Part shown: positions 1 through 6,153 of the stretch, piece after piece
Layout of the letters: each line of letters begins with the position of its first letter
Position numbering within the stretch: the first letter of the stretch is position 1
Assembly (NCBI GenBank): GCA_045636065.1
Contig: JAZTWW010000005.1
Span: 1 to 20,509 of the forward strand
Length of the DNA stretch: 20,509 nucleotides
Direction of reading: 5' to 3'
From: RGIG5050 sp045636065
GTDB taxonomy: Bacteria > Verrucomicrobiota > Kiritimatiellia > RFP12 > UBA1067
The notes under the pieces: generated by a model
Told to the model about the DNA's origin: nothing
The model's input: the letters and a program-made list of their open reading frames with translations, nothing else
Database searches by the model: none
Position numbers and translations under genes: made by a program

Positions 1-110
1 AAGGGATACAAGCGATAGATCCGATGAGTGCACTGGGAATAGGCAAAGGGATACAAGCGATAGATCCGATGAGGGCACTGGGAATAGGCAAAGGGATAAA
101 AAGGAGCCTG
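1..110 (+). repeat. 45-bp tandem repeat array (family A), left copy
   Basis: The motif AAGGGATACAAGCGATAGAT starts at position 1 and again at 46, and a third, partial unit starts at 91, giving an exact 45-bp period. The array is cut by the window edge, so its true length is unknown. The same units recur in the same orientation at 2440-2570 and inverted at 1952-2040 and 2178-2260. The period is a multiple of three, so the minus strand reads through as a 15-residue peptide repeat, but no start site or domain supports translation. Confidence 0.85.
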
Positions 111-152
111 GCACCAAGTGAGTAGGTAGTGGCGTGGGAAAGGGAGCGAGGA

Positions 153-250
153 CATGCCGCTTGGGTGGGAGGACGGCACAGATGCGGGGAACGGTTCATG
201 CCGCATGGGTGGGAGGAGGCATGGTTGTGGGAACGTTTCATGCCGCGTTC
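153..250 (+). repeat. 43-bp tandem repeat (family B), left copy
   Basis: CATGCCGC begins at 153, 197 and 239, each followed (in the first two) by a TGGGTGGGAGGA-type stretch and a GGGAACG-type end, so two full units and one truncated unit lie in tandem with spacings of 44 and 42 bp. Related units are at 2624-2710 (tandem) and as single, more diverged copies at 1896-1941 and 2344-2390. Confidence 0.75.
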
Positions 251-254
251 TTAA

Positions 255-295
255 GCCCGCGTAGCGGGCGTTTTCGTGTCGGCGGCAAAGCCGCC
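255..295 (+). repeat. Two perfect triloop hairpins
   Basis: GCCCGC(255-260)-GTA-GCGGGC(264-269) is a perfect 6-bp stem with a GTA triloop, followed by GTTTTCGTG. GGCGGC(281-286)-AAA-GCCGCC(290-295) follows at once, again with TTTCGTG after it. The corresponding place in the right copy has GCCCGC-GCA-GCGGGC (2683-2697) and CCCGC-GAA-GCGGG (2708-2720): stems are kept while the second one has a different sequence. They could act as terminators for RNA made in the plus direction, or as single-stranded DNA hairpins. Confidence 0.7.
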
Positions 296-305
296 GCTTT
301 CGTGT

Positions 306-473
306 TTGGCGGGCGGCGAGAGCACGAAGTGCTGCCTGCGCCGCAGACCATCCCGCGAAGGCTGCTACAGAAGTGCCGCGAATGAATGGCAAATAATGGC
401 GAGAGGCAGCCTTCAAGCGGGGATGGGATGCGGCGCGGGCAATCGCGCGCTTGCGCGATTCGCCGCCCGACAA
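306..473. other. Structured 168-nt palindromic element, left copy
   Basis: A closing stem pairs 306-319 (TTG, G, CGGGCGGCGA) with 460-473 (TCGCCGCCCG, A, CAA): 10 bp, a G.A mismatch and 3 more bp. Inside are three helices: AGCAC(321-325)-GAA-GTGCT(329-333); a long imperfect hairpin whose arms are 335-365 and 406-439 around a 40-nt loop; and AATCGCGC(441-448)-GCTT-GCGCGATT(453-460). The copy at 2730-2896 keeps every stem, while the loop of the long hairpin has drifted. No known RNA or mobile-element family is recognised. Which strand is functional is unknown, and it may act as DNA instead of RNA. Confidence 0.7.
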
Positions 474-677
474 TTTTCGTGGTCCGCCGTAGGCGAAAAC
501 TGAATGCACCGCGAGAGAACGGCGGGGGCATGCGCGCTTGCGCGATTCGCCGCCAGCCAATTTTCGTGGTCCGCCGAAGGCGAAAACTGAATGCACCGCG
601 AGAGAACGGCGGGGGGCATGCGCGCTTGCGCGATTCGCCGCCCGGCAATTTTCGTGGTCCGCCGTAGGCGCTTATGC
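445..677 (+). repeat. 87-88-bp tandem repeat (family C), three units
   Basis: GCGCGCTTGCGCGATTCGCC begins at 445, 532 and 620. Each unit then carries CAATTTTCGTGGTCCGCCG and a short CGCC-GNA-GGCG hairpin (485-495, 572-582, 660-670). The first two units end with a GAAAACTGAATGCACCGCGA-type linker, the last ends in GCGCTTAT at 677. The first unit overlaps the right arm of the structured element, so the array looks like repeated duplication of that element's 3' part. Confidence 0.85.
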
Positions 678-741
678 CCCTCAGCCGCCCTTCATTATCC
701 GCGATGCCTCATTTTAAAGCCGTACAGGATCACGCGATTAT

Positions 742-1122
742 TTACCATACGGTTTGGACCGGATATTGCGCAATGAGCCTGTCGCGAGTAACGATCGTCA
801 TATCCTCTTCCTGCGCCTGCGCAATGAGGAGCCTGTCAAACGGATCGCGGTGAATATCGGGAAGAGTCTTGATACGCTCTATGGCATGCGCACTTACAGG
901 AAGAATCCTGATGTTGCGTTCATGGCATTGATTCTCTATCTCCGGAATGCTCAACTCGATGCTCAACTTGCCGATGCTTTGCTTGATTGCAATCTCCCAC
1001 AGCGACGCCCTGCTGACAAAAAGCGACGGTTCCATCTCAACTATATTCGTTGCTTTGGATGAGAGTTCGGAAGGAGCAGCCAGCAGGTATATCAAAACAT
1101 TGGTGTCAATAAGGTAGCACAT
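742..1122 (-). CDS. PIN-domain toxin (VapC-like ribonuclease)
   Basis: The protein is a complete single PIN domain of about 126 residues, the normal VapC length. PIN-domain toxins are Mg-dependent RNases that cut tRNA, rRNA or mRNA when freed from their antitoxin. The acidic active site can be followed: Asp in LIDTNVLIYLL near the N-terminus, Glu in SLWEIAIK at about 43, Asp in HRDPFDRLLIAQA at about 96, and Asp in VTRDRLI at about 114. The GKL and DPFDRLLIAQA wording matches the COG3744-like PIN subgroup. I chose ATG at 1122 because GGAG lies 8 nt upstream, inside the antitoxin 3' end; GTG at 1125 is the alternative. It overlaps the antitoxin stop (TGATG), so the two are translationally coupled. 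Subfamily target is not predictable from sequence. Confidence 0.88.
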   Translation of the reverse strand: MCYLIDTNVLIYLLAAPSELSSKATNIVEMEPSLFVSRASLWEIAIKQSIGKLSIELSIPEIENQCHERNIRILPVSAHAIERIKTLPDIHRDPFDRLLIAQAQEEDMTIVTRDRLIAQYPVQTVW

Positions 1123-1376
1123 CACATGTACTCCGAAAAATCTTCCATGGGAGCGTCGAAATCAGGCGACATGTAAAACCCCTTTTCATAGCCGCCAAGC
1201 TTGCGACCTGCCGGCTTATTCCCGTCTGCAAGTGAAACATGGGAGATATCGTCAAAATCATTTTCCATGATCGGCAAGACAATGATCTCCAGAGAATACG
1301 AGCGGTATTCTTCTGGAATGTGCACCGTCACACTATCGGATAGAGGCGGGCGCGTTATGGTTCTTACTGCCGGCAT
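1122..1376 (-). CDS. Antitoxin of the PIN toxin (VapB-type role)
   Basis: An 84-residue protein directly upstream of, and overlapping, the PIN toxin. Its N-terminal half (SVTVHIPEEYRSYSLEIIVL) resembles the short beta strands of antitoxins that read 'LPEEFKNKKVEVIVLP', a DNA-binding and dimerising part. The C-terminal tail, GFYMSPDFDAPMEDFSEYM, matches the acidic 'PDFDEPLEDFKEYM' tail seen in many small antitoxins (DUF2281-like), the part expected to sit in the toxin's active-site groove. AGGGA lies 8 nt before the ATG. As usual for such modules, the antitoxin-toxin complex probably represses its own promoter at 1405-1433. Family name is from memory of the motif, so the role is surer than the family. 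Confidence 0.82.
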   Translation of the reverse strand: MPAVRTITRPPLSDSVTVHIPEEYRSYSLEIIVLPIMENDFDDISHVSLADGNKPAGRKLGGYEKGFYMSPDFDAPMEDFSEYM

Positions 1377-1404
1377 TGTTTAATCCCTTCTCCTTGTGGT
1401 GGGT

Positions 1405-1433
1405 AGTATACCAAATTTTTGAAGGGATGCCAA
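1405..1433 (-). promoter_or_regulatory. Sigma70-like promoter of the toxin-antitoxin operon
   Basis: On the minus strand TTGGCA (1428-1433) and TATACT (1405-1410) are separated by exactly 17 bp, each 5/6 to consensus. Transcription would begin near 1398, leaving a leader of about 20 nt before the antitoxin ATG at 1376. The position is where autoregulation by the antitoxin complex would be expected, but no clear operator palindrome was found. Confidence 0.75.
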
Positions 1434-1895
1434 GGATCTCGCTCCGCAATGGGCGGCGGCCGCTTGGGATGCGAAGTGGGGAAAAGGCGCAATTTGGTGT
1501 AGCACGCTCAAGCAATGCAGGGCAGGCTAGCGGATTGTGGTGGGCGGTGCGGGTTGGATTGGCTTGCGCACTTGGGATTTCGAGGCTTTCCGGTCTCCTT
1601 CGCCCCTGCGAGCGCTCGGGCCCGTTAGTTTATTATATGAGAAAGTTTTTCGGGCCCTCGCTTTGCGGCCATCGCCAAGAAAGTTTGTTCCAATGCGTAA
1701 GCGCCGCACCGGCTCGGCCTTACATCGCTGGGGCGAAGAGACCTGCAAGCCTTGTGGGACTTGAGTTCGACTGCTACTAATCTCAAGCCGGGCTTTGCAC
1801 CAATCAATCTGCTTATGTGCCGCTGTTGAGAGCGTGCTACCCAAACTGCGCCGCAATGCAACTTCGGAGGCAGCGGCAGCACCCTTGCTCCGCTC
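1434..1895. other. Gene-free stretch with inverted repeats
   Basis: No reading frame here looks like a protein and no tRNA or known RNA is recognised. It contains GGGCCCG (1618-1624) and its inverse CGGGCCC (1651-1657) around an AT-rich 26-nt spacer, and CTTGAG (1760-1765) with CTCAAG (1782-1787) nested inside GCAAGCC (1745-1751) and GGCTTTGC (1791-1798). These could form stem-loops, but nothing shows function. Confidence 0.5.
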
Positions 1896-1941
1896 GGGTG
1901 GGGGGATGGAGGCATAGACGAGGAAGCGCGGATATGCCGCG
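1896..1941 (+). repeat. Single diverged family B unit
   Basis: GGGTGGGGGGATGGAGGCAT followed by AGACGAGGAAGCGCGGATATGCCGCG; nearly the same sequence returns at 2344-2390, about 448 bp away in the same orientation. It shares the GGGTGGG...GGCAT...GGGAA...ATGCCGCG order with the tandem units at 153 and 2624. Confidence 0.7.
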
Positions 1942-1951
1942 TGGCAATTGC

Positions 1952-2040
1952 CGGATTTATCGCTTGCATCCCTTCGCCCATCCAAAGTCCACTCATTGGA
2001 TTTATCGCTTTTATCCCGTAGATCGCTTTTATCCCTTTCT
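1952..2040 (-). repeat. Family A 45-bp units, inverted copy 1
   Basis: GGATTTATCGCTT begins at 1953 and 1998, a 45-bp period, and reads as the reverse complement of the plus-strand units at 1-110 (AAGCGATAGATCC). A short GATCGCTTTTATCCC extension follows, mirroring the 18-bp step at 2440-2458 in the right-hand array. Confidence 0.75.
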
Positions 2041-2103
2041 TAAAAATCGGCTTGACACTTTAAATCCACCAGGGCCATTGCGAACCGCGCCTGGGGCCGC
2101 TGA

Positions 2104-2176
2104 AGGAGAGTTGCAAGCCACGCTTGGTGCAGCTGATGGAGCATTGCAAGCCACGCTTGGGGTAGCTAAAGGGGCT
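2104..2176 (+). repeat. 33-bp tandem repeat
   Basis: TTGCAAGCCACGCTTGG starts at 2111 and 2144; the separating GGTGCAGCTGATGGAGCA segment is also partly repeated on either side. It lies between the two inverted family A blocks and has no sign of being coding. Confidence 0.75.
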
Positions 2177-2177
2177 C

Positions 2178-2260
2178 GGATTTATCGCTTGTATCGCTCT
2201 TGCCCATTTACAGTCCATCCAGTGGATTTATCGCTTTTATCCCGTAGATCCCTTTAATCC
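2178..2260 (-). repeat. Family A units, inverted copy 2
   Basis: GGATTTATCGCTT begins at 2178 and 2224 (46 bp apart), with TTGCCCATTTACAGTCCATC between, corresponding to the intra-unit linker of the inverted copy at 1952-2040. More diverged than the plus-strand arrays. Confidence 0.7.
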
Positions 2261-2266
2261 CTTTCT

Positions 2267-2340
2267 CAAAATCGCTTCCACTTTTAATCCTCTTCCCCAA
2301 AAATCGCTTCCACTTTTAATCCTCTTTCTCAAAATCGCAT
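2267..2340 (+). repeat. 32-bp tandem repeat
   Basis: AAATCGCTTCCACTTTTAAT is repeated with ATCGC starts at 2271, 2303 and 2334, the last unit being truncated. It is AT-rich compared with the rest of the window and directly follows the inverted family A block. Confidence 0.75.
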
Positions 2341-2343
2341 ACC

Positions 2344-2390
2344 GGGTGGGGGGATGGAGGCATAGACGGGGAAGCGCAGATATGCCGCGG
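2344..2390 (+). repeat. Single diverged family B unit, second copy
   Basis: GGGTGGGGGGATGGAGGCAT then AGACGGGGAAGCGCAGATATGCCGCGG; differs from 1896-1941 at only a few positions. The pair may mark an internal duplication of about 450 bp that includes the inverted family A block. Confidence 0.7.
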
Positions 2391-2439
2391 CCATTTACAG
2401 CCCATTCAGAGGATGATTGCGGCAAGCCGATTTTTGGGA

Positions 2440-2570
2440 AAGGGATAAAAGCGATCAAAGGGATACAAGCGATAGATCCGATAAGTGAGCTTGGAATGGG
2501 CAAAGGGATACAAGCGATAGATCCGATGAGTGAGCTTGGAATGGGCAAAGGGATAAAAAGGAGTCTGGCA
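2440..2570 (+). repeat. 45-bp tandem repeat array (family A), right copy
   Basis: AAGGGATA starts at 2440, 2458, 2503 and 2548: a short 18-bp step, then two exact 45-bp periods. The end of the array (AAAGGGATAAAAAGGAG then CTGGCACCAAGTGAGTA) is nearly identical to 90-124, so the right and left arrays belong to the same long direct repeat. Confidence 0.85.
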
Positions 2571-2623
2571 CCAAGTGAGTAAGCTCTGGCGTAGGGATTG
2601 AGGCACAGATGTGGGCACCATTT

Positions 2624-2720
2624 CATGCCGCTTGGGTGGGATGGCGGCATGGTTGTGGGAACGGTTCATGCCGCGTTCTTAAGCCCGCGCAGCGGGCGTT
2701 TTCTTTTCCCGCGAAGCGGG
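2624..2720 (+). repeat. Family B unit and triloop hairpins, right copy
   Basis: CATGCCGC starts at 2624 and 2667 (43 bp). Then come GCCCGC-GCA-GCGGGC (2683-2697) and CCCGC-GAA-GCGGG (2708-2720), each followed by a TTTTC run. This is the counterpart of 197-295, with one unit fewer and a changed second hairpin. Confidence 0.75.
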
Positions 2721-2729
2721 TTTTCGTGT

Positions 2730-2896
2730 TTGGCGGGCGGCGAAAGCACGTAGTGCTGCCTGCGCCGCGGACCATCCCGCGAAGGCTGCTGTAAATGTAG
2801 CGTCAATGGATGGCGAATGAGGTGATATGCAGCCTTCAAGCGGGAATGGGATGCGGCGCAGGCAATCGCGCGCCTGCGCGATTCGCCGCCCGACAA
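2730..2896. other. Structured 167-nt palindromic element, right copy
   Basis: Same architecture as 306-473. Closing stem 2730-2743 with 2883-2896; side hairpin AGCAC(2745-2749)-GTA-GTGCT(2753-2757); long hairpin with arms 2759-2789 and 2829-2862; side hairpin AATCGCGC(2864-2871)-GCCT-GCGCGATT(2876-2883). Relative to the left copy, the long arms differ at three positions, one of which turns a T.G pair into T-A, while the 39-nt loop differs at about a third of positions. That contrast is what a conserved fold would leave. Confidence 0.7.
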
Positions 2897-3011
2897 CTTT
2901 CGTGGTCCGCCGTAGGCGCTAACTCGATGCACCCTGAGAGGACAGCGGGGGGCAAGTGCGCTTGCGCGATTCGCCGCCCGGCAATTTTCGTGGTCCGCCG
3001 TAGGCGCTTAT
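2868..3011 (+). repeat. 88-bp tandem repeat (family C), two units
   Basis: GCGCGCCTGCGCGATTCGCC at 2868 and GTGCGCTTGCGCGATTCGCC at 2956, each with TTTCGTGGTCCGCCGTAGGC and a CGCC-GTA-GGCG hairpin (2908-2918, 2996-3006). The array ends in GCGCTTAT at 3011, the same end as the left copy at 677, so this is the shared right boundary of the composite repeat. It stops 29 bp from the ung stop codon. Confidence 0.85.
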
Positions 3012-3039
3012 CTAGAGATAGATGGGCTAGAGGTTGCCG

Positions 3040-3714
3040 CTAAGCCAATATCCACTGGATCGGGGACTTGCCGTGGGATTGGAGGTATTCGTTCGCGGAC
3101 TTGAAGTGGCCGCAGCCGAAGAAGCCGCGGTAGGCCGAGAGGGGCGAAGGATGCGGGGATGTGAGAACGAGATGGCGGCTTCTGTCGATCGCGGCGCCCT
3201 TCCTGCCGGCAGGCGCGCCCCAAAGCATGAAAACAAGGTTCTCGCGGCGCTTTGAAAGCGCCTCGACGACGGCATCGGTGAAGCGCTCCCACCCGCGGCC
3301 GTGATGCGACATGGGGGCGTGTTCGGATACGGTCAAGGTGCTGTTGAGAAGCAGCACGCCCTGGTCGGCCCACGGCGAAAGGTCGCCGTTGGTGCGGTCG
3401 ATCTTCGCGCCGTACTCGTTTTCAAGCTCGGTAAATATGTTCATGAGCGACGGCGGCGGCGGTGTCGGGCGCATAACGGAGAACGAAAGCCCGTGCGCCT
3501 GCTTCGGCCCGTGGTAGGGATCCTGCCCTATGACGACCACCTTCACCTTGTCGAACGGCGTGCGGTTGAAGGCCTCGAAAATGAACCTCCCGGGCGGATA
3601 GCAGACGCCCGAGCCGTAGGCATTGCGCACGAATGCGGCAAGCTCCCTGAAATACCCGCTCTCGAACTCGCCTGCAAGCTCGCGCTTCCAGGATGGGTCT
3701 ATGCGCACATCCAT
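3040..3714 (-). CDS. ung: Uracil-DNA glycosylase
   Basis: Family 1 uracil-DNA glycosylase, which removes uracil from DNA made by cytosine deamination or dUMP misincorporation and starts base-excision repair. The 224-residue length is typical. Seen motifs: the water-activating loop GQDPYHG at 63-69 with catalytic Asp65, the uracil-binding LLLNSTLTV with Asn124, and the minor-groove loop HPSPLSAYRGFFGCGHF starting with His188. The proline-rich TPPPPSL segment (84-90) is also characteristic. The 28-nt gap to the upstream 5'-nucleotidase suggests co-transcription; the leader has only a poor AGGGGGCAG ribosome site before ATG. Its 3' end faces the composite repeat array. Confidence 0.97.
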   Translation of the reverse strand: MDVRIDPSWKRELAGEFESGYFRELAAFVRNAYGSGVCYPPGRFIFEAFNRTPFDKVKVVVIGQDPYHGPKQAHGLSFSVMRPTPPPPSLMNIFTELENEYGAKIDRTNGDLSPWADQGVLLLNSTLTVSEHAPMSHHGRGWERFTDAVVEALSKRRENLVFMLWGAPAGRKGAAIDRSRHLVLTSPHPSPLSAYRGFFGCGHFKSANEYLQSHGKSPIQWILA

Positions 3715-3742
3715 GTCTGCCCCCTAAAAAAGGCCCGCCCGC

Positions 3743-5467
3743 CTACTGGCGAAGACCCTTGACGGTTATGCGCCCCGAGCCGCCCACGGTCGAATAGTCG
3801 ATCGGATAGCCGGGAAGCGACGCGAGAGGCGAGTTGGCCGAGGAGATGACGGGCATTCCGTCTTCGCCGCGCGCAAAGGCCTTCACGTATTCGGCCAGAA
3901 CGAGATAGTCCATCTGAAGCCCGTTCTCGAGCTTCTTCGCGCTGCGGAACATCGAAAAGCCGTCGCCACCGTCCACAAGCGTGAAGGCGTTGCCCGCGAC
4001 ACGGTATACGGCATTGAGGTCCAAGGGCCTGAAGGCGCACGCCTCCCTGTCGTACACCTCCACGTCCCTTACGCGGTATACGCCGTTCGAGGGCCCTGAA
4101 AGCCATGTGCCCGTGGCATCGACGCGGATGCCCGGCTTTATCGACGCATCGATCGTATACCTGAGCCCCGCAACGTGCTCGAAGCCGCCGAACTCGCCGT
4201 CGCCCACGGCCTGCGCGCCGAATTCAAGCGCATCGAGGATCTGCCGCCCGTTCGCCTCAACGATTCCGATGTCGCCGGAGAAAGGCTGCATGGTCCTGAG
4301 GTCCTTGAGCGTCACATCACCCTCGGGGATGTCGGCGCGGACGTTCCCTCCGTTCATCATGCCGATGTCGCAGTCGCGCCCTTCGACGAAATTCGAGTAC
4401 CACCATACCGCGTCGGCGGCGAAGTCGCCCGCCGAGCATCCGCCCTTTCTGGCAAGGCGCTCGTTCGTTCCCGGCCTGTACGAGCAGAGCGCATTCGGGG
4501 CCGTCGCGATCCTGGCGCCAAGCTGGCTTTTAACCTTATCGGAAAGCTCCGTTTCAAGCCTCGCCACCTCGGGATCCTTCTCGCCGCGCGTGTAGATCGT
4601 TCCTGCCATGACGCATTTGCCGTCCTCAAGGACGAGGCACCCGAGAAGCCCGAGATAGCTTCCGCTCTGCGTGAGTATGACATCATGCCCCGCCGCATTT
4701 GCGATGCGCGAGCCCGTGTACTCCGAATGCGAATGGCCGTCAACAAGGGCGACGAAGTTCGTCGTGTGGGATATGACGTCCGTCGACATGTATCCTGCGC
4801 AGTCGGGCGATATGCCAAGATGCCCGAGGACTATAGTGTAGTCGGCCTCCCTTGACGCCTCGTCCACCGTCTTCTGGACGGCCTTGTAGAGGGCGTCGCC
4901 GCGCTCGCCGGCGATGAAATCGTAGGCGCGCCACGAGCGGGTGGGATCGAGGAAGGTGGTGGGCTTCGCGGAGACGAGCGCGGTAGGCGTCGTGACGCCC
5001 ACGAAGGCGACTCGAACCGTGCCGCTCGTGACAACCGTATATGCCGGGAAGACGAGACTTCCGGGATCGTCTGGGGACGCCCTGCGTATAAGGTTGCAGC
5101 TTACCGTGGTGAAAGTCGCCCTTGCCGCGTTGTCGAGCATCGCATCAATGCCGTAGTCGAACTCGTGGTTCCCCAAGGTGGCGACATCGTACCCTGCCGC
5201 ATTCATTATCTCGATGGCGCTTTTGCCCTGGTCGAACCCGCCGAGGGCCGTGCCCTGCACATAGTCGCCCGCGTCGACGAGAATGACGTTCTCGCCCTGG
5301 GCCTCAAGACGCGCCTTCTCGGCGGCGATCTCGGAGAACGCCACGCGACCGTCGTCTATATGGGAATGGGTGTCGTTCGTGTGGAGGACCACAACCCTCG
5401 ACTTGCCGCCATACGCGGCAACGGCCGCAATTGCGCAGAAAGCGGCGGCAAACATCTTAATCTTCAT
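3743..5467 (-). CDS. Secreted 5'-nucleotidase / UshA-type metallophosphoesterase
   Basis: 574 residues. Residues 1-20 are a signal peptide (MKIKMF, hydrophobic alanine-rich core, AAYGG), so the enzyme is probably periplasmic. The N-terminal calcineurin-like domain has the dimetal ligands in order: NDTHSH (31-36), DAGD (65-68), GNHEFD (99-104), GHLG (215-218), GHSH (244-247). The C-terminal 5'-nucleotidase domain shows MNGGNVRADIPEGDVT at about 371, a MQPFSGDI segment, HVAGLRYTID at about 431 and VDGGDGFSMF. Such enzymes hydrolyse extracellular nucleotides, sometimes UDP-sugars or cyclic nucleotides, to scavenge nucleosides and phosphate; exact substrate is not predictable. AAAGGAG lies 7 nt before the ATG. 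It follows the SDR gene by 47 nt. Confidence 0.92.
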   Translation of the reverse strand: MKIKMFAAAFCAIAAVAAYGGKSRVVVLHTNDTHSHIDDGRVAFSEIAAEKARLEAQGENVILVDAGDYVQGTALGGFDQGKSAIEIMNAAGYDVATLGNHEFDYGIDAMLDNAARATFTTVSCNLIRRASPDDPGSLVFPAYTVVTSGTVRVAFVGVTTPTALVSAKPTTFLDPTRSWRAYDFIAGERGDALYKAVQKTVDEASREADYTIVLGHLGISPDCAGYMSTDVISHTTNFVALVDGHSHSEYTGSRIANAAGHDVILTQSGSYLGLLGCLVLEDGKCVMAGTIYTRGEKDPEVARLETELSDKVKSQLGARIATAPNALCSYRPGTNERLARKGGCSAGDFAADAVWWYSNFVEGRDCDIGMMNGGNVRADIPEGDVTLKDLRTMQPFSGDIGIVEANGRQILDALEFGAQAVGDGEFGGFEHVAGLRYTIDASIKPGIRVDATGTWLSGPSNGVYRVRDVEVYDREACAFRPLDLNAVYRVAGNAFTLVDGGDGFSMFRSAKKLENGLQMDYLVLAEYVKAFARGEDGMPVISSANSPLASLPGYPIDYSTVGGSGRITVKGLRQ

Positions 5468-5514
5468 TTCATCTCTCCTTTGCCGGTCGCTTCCCGGGCG
5501 TGATGCGGCGCCTC

Positions 5515-6153
5515 TCAGATGTCGAGAGGCAGTAGCGACTGCCCGGAATCGACGGCTATCACCTGTCCTGTAAGGACTGGACTTGCAAGAAGGAACGCTA
5601 CTGCAGCAGCCACATCGGCGGGAGTCGGGCGAAGCTTTAGAAGCGTCGCCCCGCCCTTCACGTGGCTCGGATTCGACTCGGGCGCAAGGACCGGCCCCGG
5701 GGCGACGGCGTTGACGCGCGTATCCGGGGCAAGCTCCACAGCTTCGCGCAACGTCTCCTCAAGAAGATCCGCCTTGCTCTGCTCGTACGGCGTTCTGGGC
5801 TCGAAACCCGGCCTTAAGACGGCGGCATCGATGATGTTGACTACGCTTTCGGGCTTGAGCGCAAGCGCAAGCTCGCGCGGCGCCTCGGCGTTCACGCGGT
5901 GGATCCTTCTCGCATCGGCGGCCTTGAGCTCCTGTTCGGGGGAGAACTCGGATGCGTTGTTCACGAGACCCCACACGCCGCGCGGGAAGGACTTTGCGAT
6001 CCTAGCCGCCTCCCCCTTCCTTGAGAAGTCGGCCTTTATGGAGCCGTCAAGCCCCGTGCGGGACGTGACGGCCACCTCGAAGCCGAGCGATCTCAAGGCC
6101 TCGGCGATAGCGGCGCCTATCCGGCGCCGCCCGCCAGTTACAAGAACAGTCAT
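5515..6153 (-). CDS. Short-chain dehydrogenase, pteridine reductase/FolM-like
   Basis: About 212 residues, one Rossmann-fold SDR domain. The NADPH-binding loop reads TGGRRRIG at the N-terminus, with the Arg-rich version known from pteridine reductases and FolM (dihydromonapterin reductase). NNAS is at about 65-68. The catalytic Tyr-x-x-x-Lys is YEQSK (about 123-127). The usual catalytic Ser is replaced by Asp in VVNIIDAAV (about 109), as in PTR1, and the C-terminal TGQVIAVDSGQSL is also typical of that group. Likely role: reduction of a pterin or dihydrofolate-like substrate. The stop of htpG overlaps this start (TGATG), so translation is coupled; I chose that ATG at 6153, GTG at 6156 being the alternative. 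Confidence 0.8.
   Translation of the reverse strand: MTVLVTGGRRRIGAAIAEALRSLGFEVAVTSRTGLDGSIKADFSRKGEAARIAKSFPRGVWGLVNNASEFSPEQELKAADARRIHRVNAEAPRELALALKPESVVNIIDAAVLRPGFEPRTPYEQSKADLLEETLREAVELAPDTRVNAVAPGPVLAPESNPSHVKGGATLLKLRPTPADVAAAVAFLLASPVLTGQVIAVDSGQSLLPLDI

Noticed and set aside
238..667. Short proteins encoded in the repeat region
   Set aside because: The peptides simply translate the 87-bp repeats in several frames on both strands, with no ribosome site or family match.
1527..1985. Overlapping open frames on both strands in the gap behind the toxin-antitoxin promoter
   Set aside because: Several overlapping frames of similar length, no family features, no ribosome sites, and the end runs into repeats.
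1..2570. 45-bp units as a CRISPR array
   Set aside because: The units are contiguous and nearly identical over the full period, with no unique spacers and no cas genes; a CRISPR needs repeats separated by different spacers.
1..3011. Composite transposon or integron
   Set aside because: No transposase, integrase, attC-like consensus or target-site duplication is visible, and the flanking repeats are direct mosaics, not insertion sequences.
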